The notes: generated by a model not told the origin, from the letters alone. A DNA stretch of 64,000 nucleotides from Euphorbia lathyris (GCF_963576675.1 NC_088913.1:19170001-19234000), one strand, 5' to 3'; positions 11,214 to 24,128 are shown, counted from the first letter of the stretch. Translations and numbers: made by a program.

Positions 11214-12286
11214 TCTATATATATATATATATACACACACGAGTTTCTTAAATTCAAATCAATTGACTGAAATTTAAAATAAAAATTATCTATCTTTTAA
11301 GTTGGGGAAGCAATTACCCATAAAATAATGGTCGGTTTATCAAAATATCCGACCCAATTTTCCGACCAGCGATTTTCAGAGTTTTCAACTAATATTGTGT
11401 CGATAATATATCCAATAGAGTACATTTTTTTTTGTTGGTGTTGAATATTACGAGCCATTCACCGATGAATATCCATTCGTCAGTATAAAACCGTCGGTAA
11501 TAATAATAACAAACAAAATTTAGACAATCATCAACAGAAATTTCCATCATTGATGATTATTATTTTTTTTGGTAGTTTGAGAATCACATGGTTTATTGAG
11601 ATAATTTTGTTCGGATTCTGGTCATTGTCAGATATTAATATAAGATATATGATTGAGCCTTAATTATCAGTTCGAGCTTTTAGTTCAATCGGTTCCATGA
11701 CATGGTATCAGAGCCTCTAGGACCAAACGGTCGAGGGTTCGAATCCTGACAACCTCATTCAATCGGTTCCATGACAGTCATTATTAATTTTCTTCCTCTC
11801 TCCATGAATATATTTAATGGAAATCAAACCTAAAATCTCTTTCAACAAATCCATTTTACATTATAAAATTGAACTACAACTCATAGTTAAATTATTATTG
11901 AAAATGCATGAAACAAATTTCTCATTCTCTATCAAAGCTCAAAACTCATCCATCAATTATTTAGAGCAGCATTAATAAATTTTAGCTGTTCAATTCTTAC
12001 AAATAAAATAAACAAAGATTGAACATAAATACTTTCTACCAACATTGAACAAAAGTTGACATGATCTTTATGTTGCATTAATCTAATTTAATTAGCAACA
12101 TAGTATACCATGTTTCAAAAGAAAATTTTAATAAATTCTATTACGATCTCCGTCTATTTGTCCTTATCATGAAAACGTAACAATTGTATAACTTTTCTTC
12201 ACCCCAATCATTTTTCAAATACGGTATGTATTTCCTTTTCCATTAGTCGGATCCATCCCATCCGATCTACCATAGAACTTTTTAAT
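11214..12286. other. Spacer downstream of SCPL-B
   Basis: No gene. It begins with a short TA/CA microsatellite (about 11214-11240) and contains a tRNA-like segment described separately (11680-11776). The 3' UTR of SCPL-B must lie just below 12287; no canonical AATAAA was picked out. Confidence 0.5.
11680..11776 (+). repeat. tRNA-related SINE-like or primer-site relic
   Basis: Contains an A-box-like TAGTTCAATCGGT (about 11681-11693) and a perfect B-box GGTTCGAATCC (about 11737-11747), with TGGTATCAGAGCC between them, the same 13 bases that act as primer-binding site in copia elements. An 18-bp direct repeat TTCAATCGGTTCCATGAC flanks the middle part (about 11686-11703 and 11758-11775). It could be a SINE head or a fragment of an LTR-element leader. 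It does not fold as a complete tRNA gene by eye. Confidence 0.4.
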
Positions 12287-15200
12287 TTAGATAGGATAGT
12301 AACGAACCCATCGGTGAAACATGTCATAACATATTTTCCTCTCATACTCTTGAGGTGAATGACCTGCCCCCTGCATATATATATGTCCAATTAAAAGAAA
12401 ATCACAACCTAAATTTAACTTTTATAAATCATGTAATTAATTATAAATTCAAATTGACCCTCTAACTTACAATTGATAGTCAATTTAGTCCAAAATATTT
12501 GTTTCACCCGTTCTATACCAATTATGAGTAAATCCCAAAGTTAAGTTTGAACCGGATAATCCAATCACCGGATTCAGTTCAAAAGATGGTGTTTGAAACA
12601 CCTTGTTCTTTATATTTGAAACAAGTGTTTTAAATACGGATTTCATTTAAGAAATTTTTAACCAGACGAGGAATTTTCTTTTAGAAAATATATTATTTTG
12701 AGGAAAAATCCGAATTTTACTTCTCACTATATGTTTAGAGTCTAAATTTTGTCGTTAATAAGATAATTAGATGACAAATTTTAATTATACTTGCCTTTAT
12801 GGTTACATAGGTAAGACGGTATCCGTCATTCGTGTACTTTCTTGTATACCTGAAATAAATTATGTAACGCCAATTTTATGTATATATAAAAGTGTTCAAA
12901 TTTACAGTAACAAAAAATTCAAGGATGGTAAAAATGAAATTACCCTGCAACTTGACCGGCAGTAAACCATGGTCGCCAATCGGTATCGATTGTTAAATCC
13001 AGGGAAGTAATCCATTTTTCAATTCCGTTGTGAGGCATAACCATGTCATGATCACCACTGTACCATAAATAATTAGTATATTTTGTAATTCAATTTTATC
13101 TCGTAGTGAGTCTTTGAGCGTTAGCTGAAAACTACCTGAAAACGAGAACTTGCAAGCCTTGAGTGGTGAGGTTCTCGTGGTATGGAAGAACAGAGTCAAT
13201 ATCCACAGTATAAGTCAATGAAATGTTGCATCTATGAAATTCTCCAATTGTTCCCTGTCATAACATAATTGTTACACAAATTTTAGCGATGAAATTTCTT
13301 GATGGGTTAAAATTTAAATACTGTAATTAATAAATTATTTACCGGGCGAACATGAAGAGCTTCTTGAACACTTTTGTAGTTTGTCCAAATATCAGAGAAG
13401 AGATATTGATAGTTCTGAAAAAAAATCAAATGAATTATCTGATTAATTAATATACTATCATATAAATCAAATTAATAGAAATGCGTGCGGTACTCTTTTG
13501 TTTGGTGACAAAGTTTCGAAGTAAAAGGTATTTTTAGTGTGAGATAAGAAAAGTTATAAGAGAAGAATAACAACGCTAGAAACAAATACTCGTAGGTTAA
13601 TGGATAAAAATCTGTTGAAAAAACATATTTTTGTTGGGAAAATTTTGCTGAATTCGGTCAACTAATAGCAAAATGTGTTGAAAATGTTGAAAGTTATACA
13701 TTTAGTGACGGAAATATTAATTCAATTTTTTAAAAAAATTTCTCGCTAAAGTTGTGAGGTCGATGGACTCTCGATGACTCCTTGCTTCTCCGGCCCTGAA
13801 CAGGACTTATATATATCTTATTTATGAGAATTTCAACAATACCAACCAAGATTTGAGCTAGTTGATGTGTCAAAAAATACTTCACGTTTTCTAGCCTTTT
13901 TGCGACACGTTCTCTTCACGCTAAAGATCTTACTATTTTATTTAATTTTATTTTATTTTCCCATTAGTCGCGTTATGGATCAAAACACTTGTAACATATT
14001 CTATTTTACACCCTTAACGTTTTAAGATTACTATGTTGCCCTTATCATTTTCGCGCCTTCTTTTCAAGTAAATATTGATGAAACTAGCGACAAGTCCAAA
14101 TTTGTCGGTAAAATTCAAATTATTTAACAACAATTTTTTAAAATATGATTAAATTGAATTAGTATAAACACGATAAGGGTAAATTGCAACTTTAAAAACA
14201 TTAAATTTGTAACGAAGTGCACCTAAGTACGTTGCTAGCATTTCATTACGAAATGAATGAAAATTGAAAAGAATGAGAGAGAAATTTACATGGCAATAGA
14301 GCTCGCCGAGCTTATTAGGGAATGGTTGAATGATATTTCCTTTAATAGCTTTAAGAGTTCTCCGAACTGCTTTTTCTTTTTCTCCCGGCGATAAGAATGC
14401 ACAATTTGGTTCCAAAACATTCTGCCGACTTATTAGCTCAATACACTGTAAATGTAAATCAACATATTATATCATTGTTAATGGACATAATGACATTATT
14501 AATACATATAATTAAACGTAATCTTAATTAATAAATGTTGGAACCTGATCGATAGCATCAATGGCTTCTACACAATCTGCGTTTGACTCGTCCACGTCAG
14601 CATACGAACCATTACAGCTCGAGTCCGCTGTCTGAAAGGGAAAACATAAATCATTTCAAAAAAGTTACGTGAATATAAAAGAATTTAAATTTCTGACTGT
14701 AAAAACAAAAAAAAAGATGGAGGATTTAAATGAGAATTACTGAATACATAGTATCCGAAATTAGTGCTAATCGATGAGCAAATGGAATTTTTGCATTTGT
14801 TTCAATAGTAGTATCAGTGTGTGGGCATCCAAGTGACATTCCCTGAGATTATTCAATTCAAACAATTATAAGATTCATCCCAAAAAAATAAAAATCCAAT
14901 TAAATATGTTAAAGTGTTATAATCATACTTTGATATTAATAATCGGTTCCAATCCAGCATTATTTCCTGCAAATTAAAAAAAAATAGTATAATTATATTA
15001 AAATTAAAGAAAATAAGATTTTAATCAAAAATTGATCAAACATAAAAACAGTTTTTTCCAACAACAAACACCAAAACATAAAAGCAACAGCAAACAGTAG
15101 ATAAAACAAACGGGTTCATAGTTTACCATCTAAGAAGTCCTGAGCAATCATAGGAGTATACATTCCTGCATATGAATCACTGCCCACAAATATTGGATTT

Positions 15201-16139
15201 GTTTGGTATTCTGTGTGATTTGTCATCCACTGCGAAATTAAAAAAATGTCACAAAAAAAAATTAATTTTTATCTCTAATAATGATTTAATTAGTATTAAT
15301 TAAAATTTTAATTAATGATAATTACTTACATTTCTTAAAAATTGAGCAACTTGTTTAGCTGTTTCAGTGTCAGTTGAGTTCCAAGCTTCATCTGTTGTAG
15401 AATATGAGAAACCAGCTCCAACAGGTGCATCCACAAATAAAATATTCACAGTCTGAAAAATGAAAATCCATTACCACTTAATTAATTAACATATTTATAA
15501 TCACTAATTATTAATTAATTTAATCATTAATTTATTATTATTATTACCTTCGACCAAGATTCTTCTACATAGAGTAAAGATGGGAGTCCCCCAGTGTAGC
15601 TATCAATATCGAACTTTAATGGTCCTGTAATAATTAATATATAAATAAAAGTACTTTTTGAAGTTAAATACTAATAAAGCTATAGAAATATTCATGGGTC
15701 GGGTTGGACCGAGATATACCGATTTGGTAAAAGAAACCATTCAAGGAAGAGCAGCCAGGGCCTCCATTAATGTAAAGGAGAATAGGGTCAAGAGCTGGGT
15801 TATTTTCTGATTGAACAAACAAATAGAAGAACTCTACATCTCCCACACTTGTATATCTACACATATTCAAAATAAATAAATATATAAATAAATAAATATA
15901 TAAAAAATTTAAAGAATTAAAGTTGTTTATCGAGCTACAGATACCGATCTGCAAAAATATGAAATCACATTGAATTTATTTGTAATTAACTCAATTAAAA
16001 CATACCCAGTTTGAAGAGTGAAAGGCAAAACACCATCATAGCCTGGAAGAGAAGTTACATTTTCTGCAGAAAAACCATAATGTGACAAAATAAATAAAAT
16101 CACTAACTGCAAAAGCTTCCCAATTTTTGTGGAACCCAT
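12287..16139 (-). CDS. Serine carboxypeptidase-like protein (SCPL-B), probable clade IA acyltransferase
   Basis: Fourteen minus-strand exons: 16139-16006, 15856-15720, 15624-15548, 15452-15330, 15229-15127, 14966-14929, 14842-14741, 14631-14545, 14445-14290, 13414-13343, 13254-13136, 13057-12944, 12849-12795 and 12370-12287. Total 1401 nt, 466 residues, stop TAA. The N-terminus ([18 protein letters not shown]) is a clear signal peptide, so a secretory or vacuolar location is expected. The oxyanion GGPGCS is at 76-81. The triad is Ser176 (SDSYAG), Asp385 (SGDHD) and His443 (GAGHSPQEY). Every exon except the first and eighth has the same length as in SCPL-A (134 against 137, 87 against 84), and intron 13 again has a GC donor. 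It is the tandem paralogue of SCPL-A, about 6.8 kb away in the same direction. The acyl donor and acceptor are unknown. The residue before Gly-Gly-Pro is Asn, as in classical carboxypeptidases, so peptidase activity is not excluded. Confidence 0.94.
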
Positions 16140-16176
16140 TCTAATTTCTATATCTATGGGAATATGAAATGACCCA

Positions 16177-16196
16177 ATATTATATATATATATACA
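16177..16196 (-). promoter_or_regulatory. Candidate TATA box of SCPL-B
   Basis: A run TATATATATATAATATT on the minus strand lies about 40-55 bases before the ATG at 16139. If used, the 5' UTR would be very short. The same run could simply be a microsatellite. Confidence 0.45.
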
Positions 16197-16199
16197 TAT

Positions 16200-16570
16200 G
16201 TTTCCTTATTAATAAAAATGGCAGCTGATGGTTTGTTTGTATTGGAAAGTTAGGAGAATTAGTTATAATTGTTATAGAATGTTAGATGAACTTTATGTTC
16301 AACTTAAATGCACAAAAAATAAAAATAAAATAAAATAAAGATTTGCAAAATTTGATTCATAGGATTAAACGAGTTTAATATGTGTTATGTTTTTTTTTTT
16401 TTTTTGAAAAAGTTAATATGTGTTATGTTAGTCACATACTCAAATGTATGTATGATAATAATAGATTGCAAGATAAATATGTCAAATTAAAAATATTCTA
16501 GTTAAAATTAAATAAATAAACAATATAGTATTGGATTTAGATAGATTGAAAGAGTTATTGGGATGAGCAA
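16200..16570. other. Upstream region of SCPL-B
   Basis: AT-rich, with a poly-T stretch at about 16390-16404 and no gene. It probably contains the SCPL-B promoter. Confidence 0.45.
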
Positions 16571-17366
16571 TGTTATCAGAATCGGAGAGGACTACAACCC
16601 AAATTTATAATTGGGTTATAAGTCATTTGGTTGGATCGGATGATTCGGATTGGTCGGATCGAATAACGTCAAATAAATAAATAATATTTATATATATTAA
16701 ATATATAATTATTTTTATAAATTATATATATTTAAAACAAATTATAAACAACTTTTGGTTTGTTATTTTTTTAACTTGAGGTTTAGAATAACTTGAAACA
16801 TGTTAACGTATTCTTTGCTATAAGATATTTTTAACGGTATATTATAAACTCAAAACGGACGAGTAATGAATGAGAAATTAATGCTTAAAGTGAACCACTT
16901 GAAATGACTTGTAAGAAGATAAAAGAAAATTAAACATTCTCATTCCATGTAAGAAAGAAATGTGAATCTTAACTAGTTTATAAACAAATGACATTTACAA
17001 GATTTTAACCAATTACTAAGGAAAATGTTTTCTCACGGGCAGGGGCTGCAATCGAAGTGTCATCGGTTTAGGGGCGCATCCGCACGATGTAGGCGACGCG
17101 AATGTGACACCAAAATGAGGTCAATTGGACTGGCCTACTTTTGCTAAAATCATTTATAAACAAATTTATTTATTTTTGTAACAATTTTTTTTTTAAATAA
17201 ATTAGAAAAAAACCGGAGTTGCACTGGTTTCCGATTCGACCATCGAGAACCAATTCAATCCGGATATAAACTGGTTTGTTGAGGGTTCAACAAACCGACA
17301 CAGTTCAGACCGAACTCTTCACCGGTTCTCAGTTGAACCGGCTGGATCGGTCCGAAACTAATAACA
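16571..17366. mobile_element. Possible degraded TIR element
   Basis: Left end TGTTATCAGAATCGGA and right end TCCGAAACTAATAACA are imperfect reverse complements. The inner flanks are rich in repeated CCGG/GGATCGG motifs on both sides, as in several plant non-autonomous DNA transposons. The outer flanks show no target duplication, so the ends may be wrong. The interior includes a GC-rich patch (about 17036-17130) unlike its AT-rich surroundings. Confidence 0.35.
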
Positions 17367-17930
17367 TCGGTTATGAGTTTGGAAGTGTTGGGTCAACGGT
17401 CAGTACATCCTATAATATTTTTGAATTATTGACGTTAATGAGGCAAGAAAGTTTGACTTTATGGTATATATAATAATGCCAATTCAATTCACCAAGTTAT
17501 GATTTGAAAATACGTTGTGTCAAAAAAATAGAAACAAAAAATTTGTTGTGGACCAACTAATATATGAACAATTTTATCATCACCTGACAGTCAAACACTT
17601 TAAAGCCTAAACTTTGGTTTCCTGTTTCAGAATTTTGGATAAGGTTGCATAATTGGGCTTTATTTTATTTTGTAATTTGAAAATGGTATTGGGCCTCCAA
17701 AATAAAGAAAATTTATTTTCTTAAGTCCAACTAACAACTCCTTAGAGAGAATTACATGAAAATTCAAGTTTACATTTAAGTAATTCCTATATTTGTGTGT
17801 TTAAGTGTTAGCCCAACCCACACGAGTTTCATAAATTTTAGAGTTACTAATGTAAAACTCACTAACCGTATTAAATACTACATAACATTCGCAATAAAAA
17901 AAACTAATTCCAATTATGTTAAACACTAAC
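17367..17930. other. Spacer left of LTR-B
   Basis: No gene or recognised repeat. It ends in the 5-bp target CTAAC of LTR-B. Confidence 0.45.
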
Positions 17931-20398
17931 TGTTGGCGATATTTTCGAAATATCTCAATTTTCAACCTTGATACGCGTGTGCGGGGATTAAAAATGGTAA
18001 AGATAATGCGGGCGTGCCAGAGAAGCTAGTTCTCAAAGGGTAAAATGGTAATTGAATAAAGTAAATAAATAAAATGCGCCTAAATTACTTGAATTCTAAA
18101 CGAAAAGCGATTGACGACCGTTACAATGACTGAAAATAAAAACAACGGTCTTGGGCCCCGACGTTACTTGACAAGTCAGTCGGAAAAACAATTTTTTACG
18201 ATAAGTACCAAAAATAAAGGCAATAAAACAACACAAAGATATAAATTTTTTAATTTTTCTTTTATATTTTTATTAATTTTGTAAATATTTTTCAATGTTT
18301 TTGTATTACAAATAATAATAAAGCATGAAAATTACAACTTAAAAAGAAATAATAACTTTAAATCTAGAAATGTAAATAAGTCACAAAATCAAATATGTAC
18401 GGGATGAAATAAAATTAACCGATCTCTTTGATGTCGTTGGGATGCGTGAAGTTGAGGATTGGACCTCCAAAAAATCGGCTCGGGGGCTGTTGCGTTGTCC
18501 GGGTAGTGCTGGGCGAATTTGAAATAATTCGGAGAGTTCAAGGACTTGAGCAGAAATTTACCACCAAGTCAACAGCAAAATGGGACTAAATTGATGCTTT
18601 TGTGGGACTTTCGGGCTCAATTTTGGGAGCTGTAGAGGTCGGATTATAGCGAGACGAAGGCTAATATATAAAGTTAGTGTGCGAAGGAAGGATTTAGAAC
18701 TGGAATTTCAGAAAAAGATCGAGTAAATGAGTCGGAATAAATTATTGAAAATTGGGCGACAGAATAATTGTTTGATGGTTGAAAAAACCAAAAGCTTGAT
18801 TCTGTTTCGTGGAGGGTACTTTAGGGGCGATTTAGAAGGCTATAGGATGTCGTTTTTTACGAAATAAAAATTGAGAGTTCTAGAATTGATGTCAATAAAG
18901 AAATTAAAATTAATTTGGGCTAAAATGATCGGCTAACAAACTTTAAATAAAATTTGGAAAACGGCTCAATTTCGGGAGCTGTAGATGTCGGATTATAGCG
19001 AAATGAAGGCTAGTATTTAAAGTTAGTGTGCGAAGGAAGGGTTTAGAACTAGAATTTCAGAAAAAGATCGAGTAAATGAGTCGGAATAAATTATTGAAAA
19101 TTGGGCGACAGAATAATTGTTTGATGGTTGAAAAAACCAAAAGCTTGATTCTGTTTCGTGGAGGGTACTTTAGGGGCGAGTTAGAAGGCTATAAGATGTC
19201 GTTTTTTACGAAATAAAAATTGATAATTCTAGAATTGATGTCAATAAAGAGATTAAAATTAATTTGGGCTAAAACGATCAGCTAACGAACTCTAAATAAA
19301 ATTTGGAAAACGGCTCACCAGAAAGGTTGTTTGATGAATTTTTCAATGATGAAAAACTCAAAAGCTTGTTTCTGGGTCTTTTTAATTGATTGAGATCAAT
19401 AAAAAGTTCCCAAATATGATTTGGAATAGGTGTGTAAACTAAGAATGACTCGAAAATGGGGTTTCGGTGATCTTGGTTTCACGGAAAATGCTTGAAGCTT
19501 TGAAGAACTTAACAATGGCGAAATTTGTTTTAGACTAAGAAAGCTTGAACCGAGGATTGGGTAATGATTTTACTGACTTAACTAAGAGATTGCAAAAAAC
19601 GATTTGAGAATTGGTTGATTAAACTAAGAGACTTTTTGATTTGAAGTTTCTGAAAATTGAAAGCTTTTCTGAGGAATTGAAGATTAAAGAACTAATTCTG
19701 GGAATTGAGACCTTGTTTAGACTAATTAGATGCTAAAGAACGATTTCTACGAATCTAAAGATTGATAAAGAGGCCGATTTTGGCAGAGAATTTGAGAGAA
19801 AAATTTGAGTTGTCTGTATTTGATTGATTTTTGAGTGGGGATTGGAATGAAGGATTTGAGCTCTATTTATAGGATTTTGAGCAACAAATTCCAAGTTAGT
19901 GGCACTTAAATTTCTCACCCATGATCCCATTACCTTCCCATTAGTTGAAGAAAGAAAGTGGCTGAGTTGGGAGTTGGAAGAATGGAGATAATGCCGTGAA
20001 AAACGTTCCTGTAATGTGTTGGACATGTTCAAACCCGTTTTTCAGCACTACTTTCCTTTGAAAAATTCTACCGGCTTCGTTTTAGCTCCGTTTTGCTCCG
20101 TTTTTGACATTTCGGAAAGCTAACATCCCGAGCTTTCTAAAAAAAATGATAGTTGTCTGATATCTTACTGTTTCGATGTCCGTTTTCATCGTCGAAGTTG
20201 CTGGACGGGTTACTGAAAAAATGGTACAAATTTGCCCCTGATTTTTTTATTTCTTCTTCTTTTCTTTTTTATAATCATCTTTTGATATTATTTTCTATTA
20301 CATTTTTATTTTATTGCAAAATGAATTTAATTAAAAAAAACTATAGAGTAAAATTATAACCTATGCTAAAAATATAAAAATTAAATTAGTCCCCAACA
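17931..20398 (-). repeat. LTR-B left-hand LTR (3' LTR in element orientation)
   Basis: 2,468 bp, TGTTGG...CCAACA, nearly identical to 24530-27017. It contains a tandem 349-bp duplication (18614-18962 and 18963-19311). Short ORFs inside it recur in the other LTR and are not genes. Confidence 0.92.
18614..19311. repeat. 349-bp tandem duplication within the LTR
   Basis: Two head-to-tail copies starting GGCTCAATTTTGGGAGC and GGCTCAATTTCGGGAGC, 349 bp apart. A third partial start GGCTCACC follows at 19312. The other LTR has the same structure (25212 and 25561, third start 25910), so the duplication was present before the last insertion. Confidence 0.88.
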
Positions 20399-21182
20399 AT
20401 TGCCCCCTATTTTATGTGTAAAAGATTTGAAAATGAATTTTACACATAAAATAAGTCTTTTATTATTTATTTTTTTTACCCGTCAGTACCGATTTGTTGA
20501 AGCTGAAATTTGTTTAACTCCGTCCATGAATTCGCGACTTCACTTCCGTTGTTAATAAACTTCTTTGAGCTACTGACTGGCGGAAATAAATTGAATTGTC
20601 ACTTCTTTTTCACAAGAATCATGATTGGGTAATATCCATCTTGAACCTCTTGAGGTTGGAGTTGAGAATCCATTTGATGATATGGATATATCGTACATGA
20701 CGGAACTTGCCCCCCAACGTCTTCGAGCTTGGATGCCATCGGTGCTGCACATGTTGTTGTCTCAAATTTGATGGGGACAAAACTGAGCGAGTGGACAACG
20801 GATCAGGTGGAAAAGGCTACACCGAGCTTCTTTGTAGCGATTGCTTTTTTTTTATCTCTCACAACTTTTTTTATTCTTTTTTTTTTTGACATGTAAATGG
20901 ACTTTTATTGTTTTTCTTTATTTTTATTTTTCTTTTCGTTTATGTCTTTTGTCATTTCATTTTTTTTACGCTTCTATTTTTTTTTTTTTAGAATACTTTA
21001 TTATCTCTAAGCATGCTAAAAAATATCAATGATGCTAATTAACAGCTTAAAAGAAAAACTAAAATGTAAAATGATGCAAAAATGAAACAAAACAAAAAAT
21101 AAAAGGCACCTCGTACCTTATCGCATCCTTATATTTTCTATAGCGGCTGATGCCACCGCTTTGTCCTTCGGATGTGACAAAA
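20399..21182. other. LTR-B internal region between the gag-protease stop and the 3' LTR
   Basis: No conserved domain seen on either strand. In element orientation this is where RT would be expected in a complete gypsy element; instead there is a T-rich, low-complexity stretch (about 20840-21000). Confidence 0.6.
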
Positions 21183-24128
21183 TCATTGAACCTTTTCGAT
21201 GAGAGGCTGATTGCCAATCGGCCTACGGTAAGGCACAATGGTGTTTGACTTTTTCTTGCCTTTGGTCTTGACTTTGATTGGACCAATGCTATCTTCGTAT
21301 AATCGAGACTCCACCATATCCGAATGTGTCTCAAATGGTTTTTCGTTTGCCTTAATCACCTCGATGTCGTTTCCTTTCCAACGTAATAAAAGTTGGTGCA
21401 AGGATGACGGAATGCACGAGTTGGAGTGGATCCAATCTCGTCCAAGCAATGCTTGGTAACTCGCCGTTGAATTGACTACAAAGAATGCCGAAGTTGTGGT
21501 CTGATTACCGATGGTAAGTTGCACAGGTAAAACCCCATAGGTTTTAGCAATTTCGCCAGTAAAAGCCGAGACAGAAATTTCTGAGGTCATTATGTCGCCT
21601 ACGGATTTCCCGAGAGCTAGTGCCATCTTTAATGGCATAATATTAACGGTTGATCCGTTATCAACTAGAACTCTCGATAAAGGCTTGCCATCAACGTGTT
21701 CTTTGACGTATAATGGCTTAATGTGTCGTGTCATCTTTAGAGTGGGTTTGTCAAAATAAACCCGCTTCATCCGATCTTCCGATGAAGCTTTTGTTGTAAC
21801 GCCACTTCGCCGATCTTCTTGAATCTCGTGTACCTCCTCGTTTGGATCTTTATTTCTAAAATTTATTGGTAAAATTAAAGAAGTAGCAACACACCCAGCT
21901 TGGATAATGAAATCTCCAACGCGAATTTTCACATTTTTCTTTTCTTTTATTTTTTCTTTCGAAACGTTGCTAGAATCGACACTAGACAACTCCATTTCAC
22001 TTTTCCTTCTTTTTTCTGCCTCTCTCTTTCTTATTCTTCTTTTTGCATTTTTTGAGAGAGATTGTGGAAATTTTTTATGTAGGTTGACGAACCATTTTTC
22101 GAGGGGAACTTGCGCTGGTGGAGTGACGAAACGCGACTGGCCTTGGTTTGTGCCATTTTTATCCTTCGGCTTTTGTTTTCTCCAAGGCTTTTCTTCCTTC
22201 TCCTCGATGGGTTGAAAGGTGCCTTTTGGTACCAAAATTTGTTTTTTCTTTGGATGGTCGGGGCGCCCTTTTCTCTGACTCGAGGTGTTGCTATGGACAT
22301 TACGCTTAGGAGGTGGCATCTCGATGGACGTTGCATTTATCATTGTAGCGGCTGGAAATGGATCCTCATCAACCAACATGCTCTCTTTCTTTTCAGAAAA
22401 TTTAAGCACGCCTTTGTTTATTCTATCCTGCACCGCATTCTTAAAAACAAAGCAAGATTGTATGTCGTGGCTCCAACTATCATGATATTTACAATAAGTT
22501 TTTCCACTGGTGTCATCTCTCGATGGAATGATGTGTCCATGTGGTAAGGTGATAAAACCTTCCTTTAACAAATAGTCAAAAAGTTCCCCGGTTTTAGAAA
22601 CATCAAATGTGTATTGCACATTTGTATTTCGTATAACCACTTCGGGAGCTTTTGGAATTTTTGCTAGCATTGGACAAACGCGGGATCCTGTTCTAGTTAG
22701 TTTGGCTATAGCTACCTCATGTGCCTCATTGGTTTCTATATCCTGATGGTAACTACCTACAGAGTTTTTCTTCCTACGATTATCCTCACGCATTAATTCT
22801 TTATATTCTGACACTTTAGCAACAAGTTCGTAATAATCTCAAAAATCAATGACCTGGAATTTCTTCCTATTTTCAAACTCTAAACCACGTTGAGCAATTT
22901 TAACAAATTCTATTTCAGGAATATTAACTCGACATCTATGCCTCATTTTCTTAAAACGATTAATAAAACTTTCAACGGACTCACCTGAGCGCTGAACCAT
23001 ACGAGATAGTTCGGCGACACATACCTCCGGCTCAGTTCGATAGAACTGAGCATGAAATAATTGTTCCATGCGACCCCAGCTTCTGATAGATTCAGGTTGT
23101 AATGTCGTATACCATGTGAAAGCCGGTCCAGTTAGTGATCCAGGGAATAAACGCAAACGAAGCATATCGAAGTCTCGCTCTGCACTAATCCCGCTGCATT
23201 GGAATGAAAATCGAGCAACGTGCTCGATGGTAGATTGTACATCTTCACCTGAAAATAAAGAAAAATCCGGAATTCTAAAATTGTGAGGAAATGGGTATCG
23301 CTGGTCGTATTCCCTAGGGTAAGCTTTTTGAAACTCCGGACGGTATACTTCACGGACCGTAGGTCCATAAATTTCTTGCACGATGTTCCGAATACGTTGC
23401 CTATCCTCCGCTTCATTACACATTTCGCTCCTCACACCTGAAACACGAGATATGTTGTTATTATCACGAGAATTCTCACGAATATTTTCACGAGTATATT
23501 CGCGGGTATGATCACGGTCTTGATTTCTCCACGTGCCCCCCAAACCACGGGCGTTGATGTCACCATAGTGCTCCGAGTGGGTATTAGGTCCGGTGTTTGA
23601 CCTGAAATGAGGTGTATTTGGGGGTATTGAAAATTGTTCCGAGGTTCTTCGATCTCCTCGCTCATTGAATCTCATGTTTTCCTCCCGACTAGATGGTGGC
23701 CTATATCGGACGCCTTGGGGAGTGCCTTCCCTTGTGTTATCTGAAACATTGTGAGAATTCAAATTTTTAGCATAAATTTCAGCACACCTATCTGGGATTC
23801 TATTCATCTCATCGGTGAGATTATTAATCCTGTTTTCCAAATTGGGTTGTCTCCAAGCTTGCATCATCTCAGTTTGAGCTTTAACATTTTACGACATCTC
23901 GGCTACAAGCCTTTCCATGTTGCGCATATGGGCCTTTTGTCTCACAAAAAATGCGTTGAAGTCCGGTTGTGGCATTGACGTCCGATGAAAGTCTTCCAAG
24001 TGGCTCACGGTCTCGGCAACATAACCCTCGGGTGTATTCGTGTCCACGTTTGTATCTTCATTCCTCTTCTGATTTTCATCAGACTCCGGAACGTGTAATT
24101 CTCGACTTGTATTTTTCTTGGGTGGCAT
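21183..24128 (-). pseudogene. LTR-B gag-protease polyprotein, interrupted
   Basis: One reading frame of about 980 codons runs from an ATG at 24128 to a stop at 21183, broken by in-frame stops at 23889-23891 and 22839-22841. The N-terminal part (about 24128-23430) is polar and Arg/Asn-rich. The retrotransposon gag domain lies at about 23330-22860 (RIPDFSLFSGEDVQSTIEHV, then FTWYTTLQPESI and an FINRFK motif). A CX2H-type knuckle-like stretch (YCKYHDSWSHDIQSC) is near 22490. A long basic linker leads to the protease, with catalytic segment VLVDNGSTVNIMP near 21665, where the usual D-S/T-G is D-N-G. A second protease signature ALLGRDW is near 21435-21455. The frame is otherwise free of frameshifts, so it died recently. 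Confidence 0.88.

Noticed and set aside
17276..17473. A 65-codon ORF
   Set aside because: It lies in the right arm of a probable TIR element and has no recognisable product.
19733..20032. A 99-codon ORF resembling one at 26331-26651
   Set aside because: Both lie at the same place in the two LTRs of LTR-B; the similarity comes from LTR identity and there is no domain.
22110..22547. A 145-codon plus-strand ORF
   Set aside because: It is antisense to the conserved gag-protease frame of LTR-B and has no domain.
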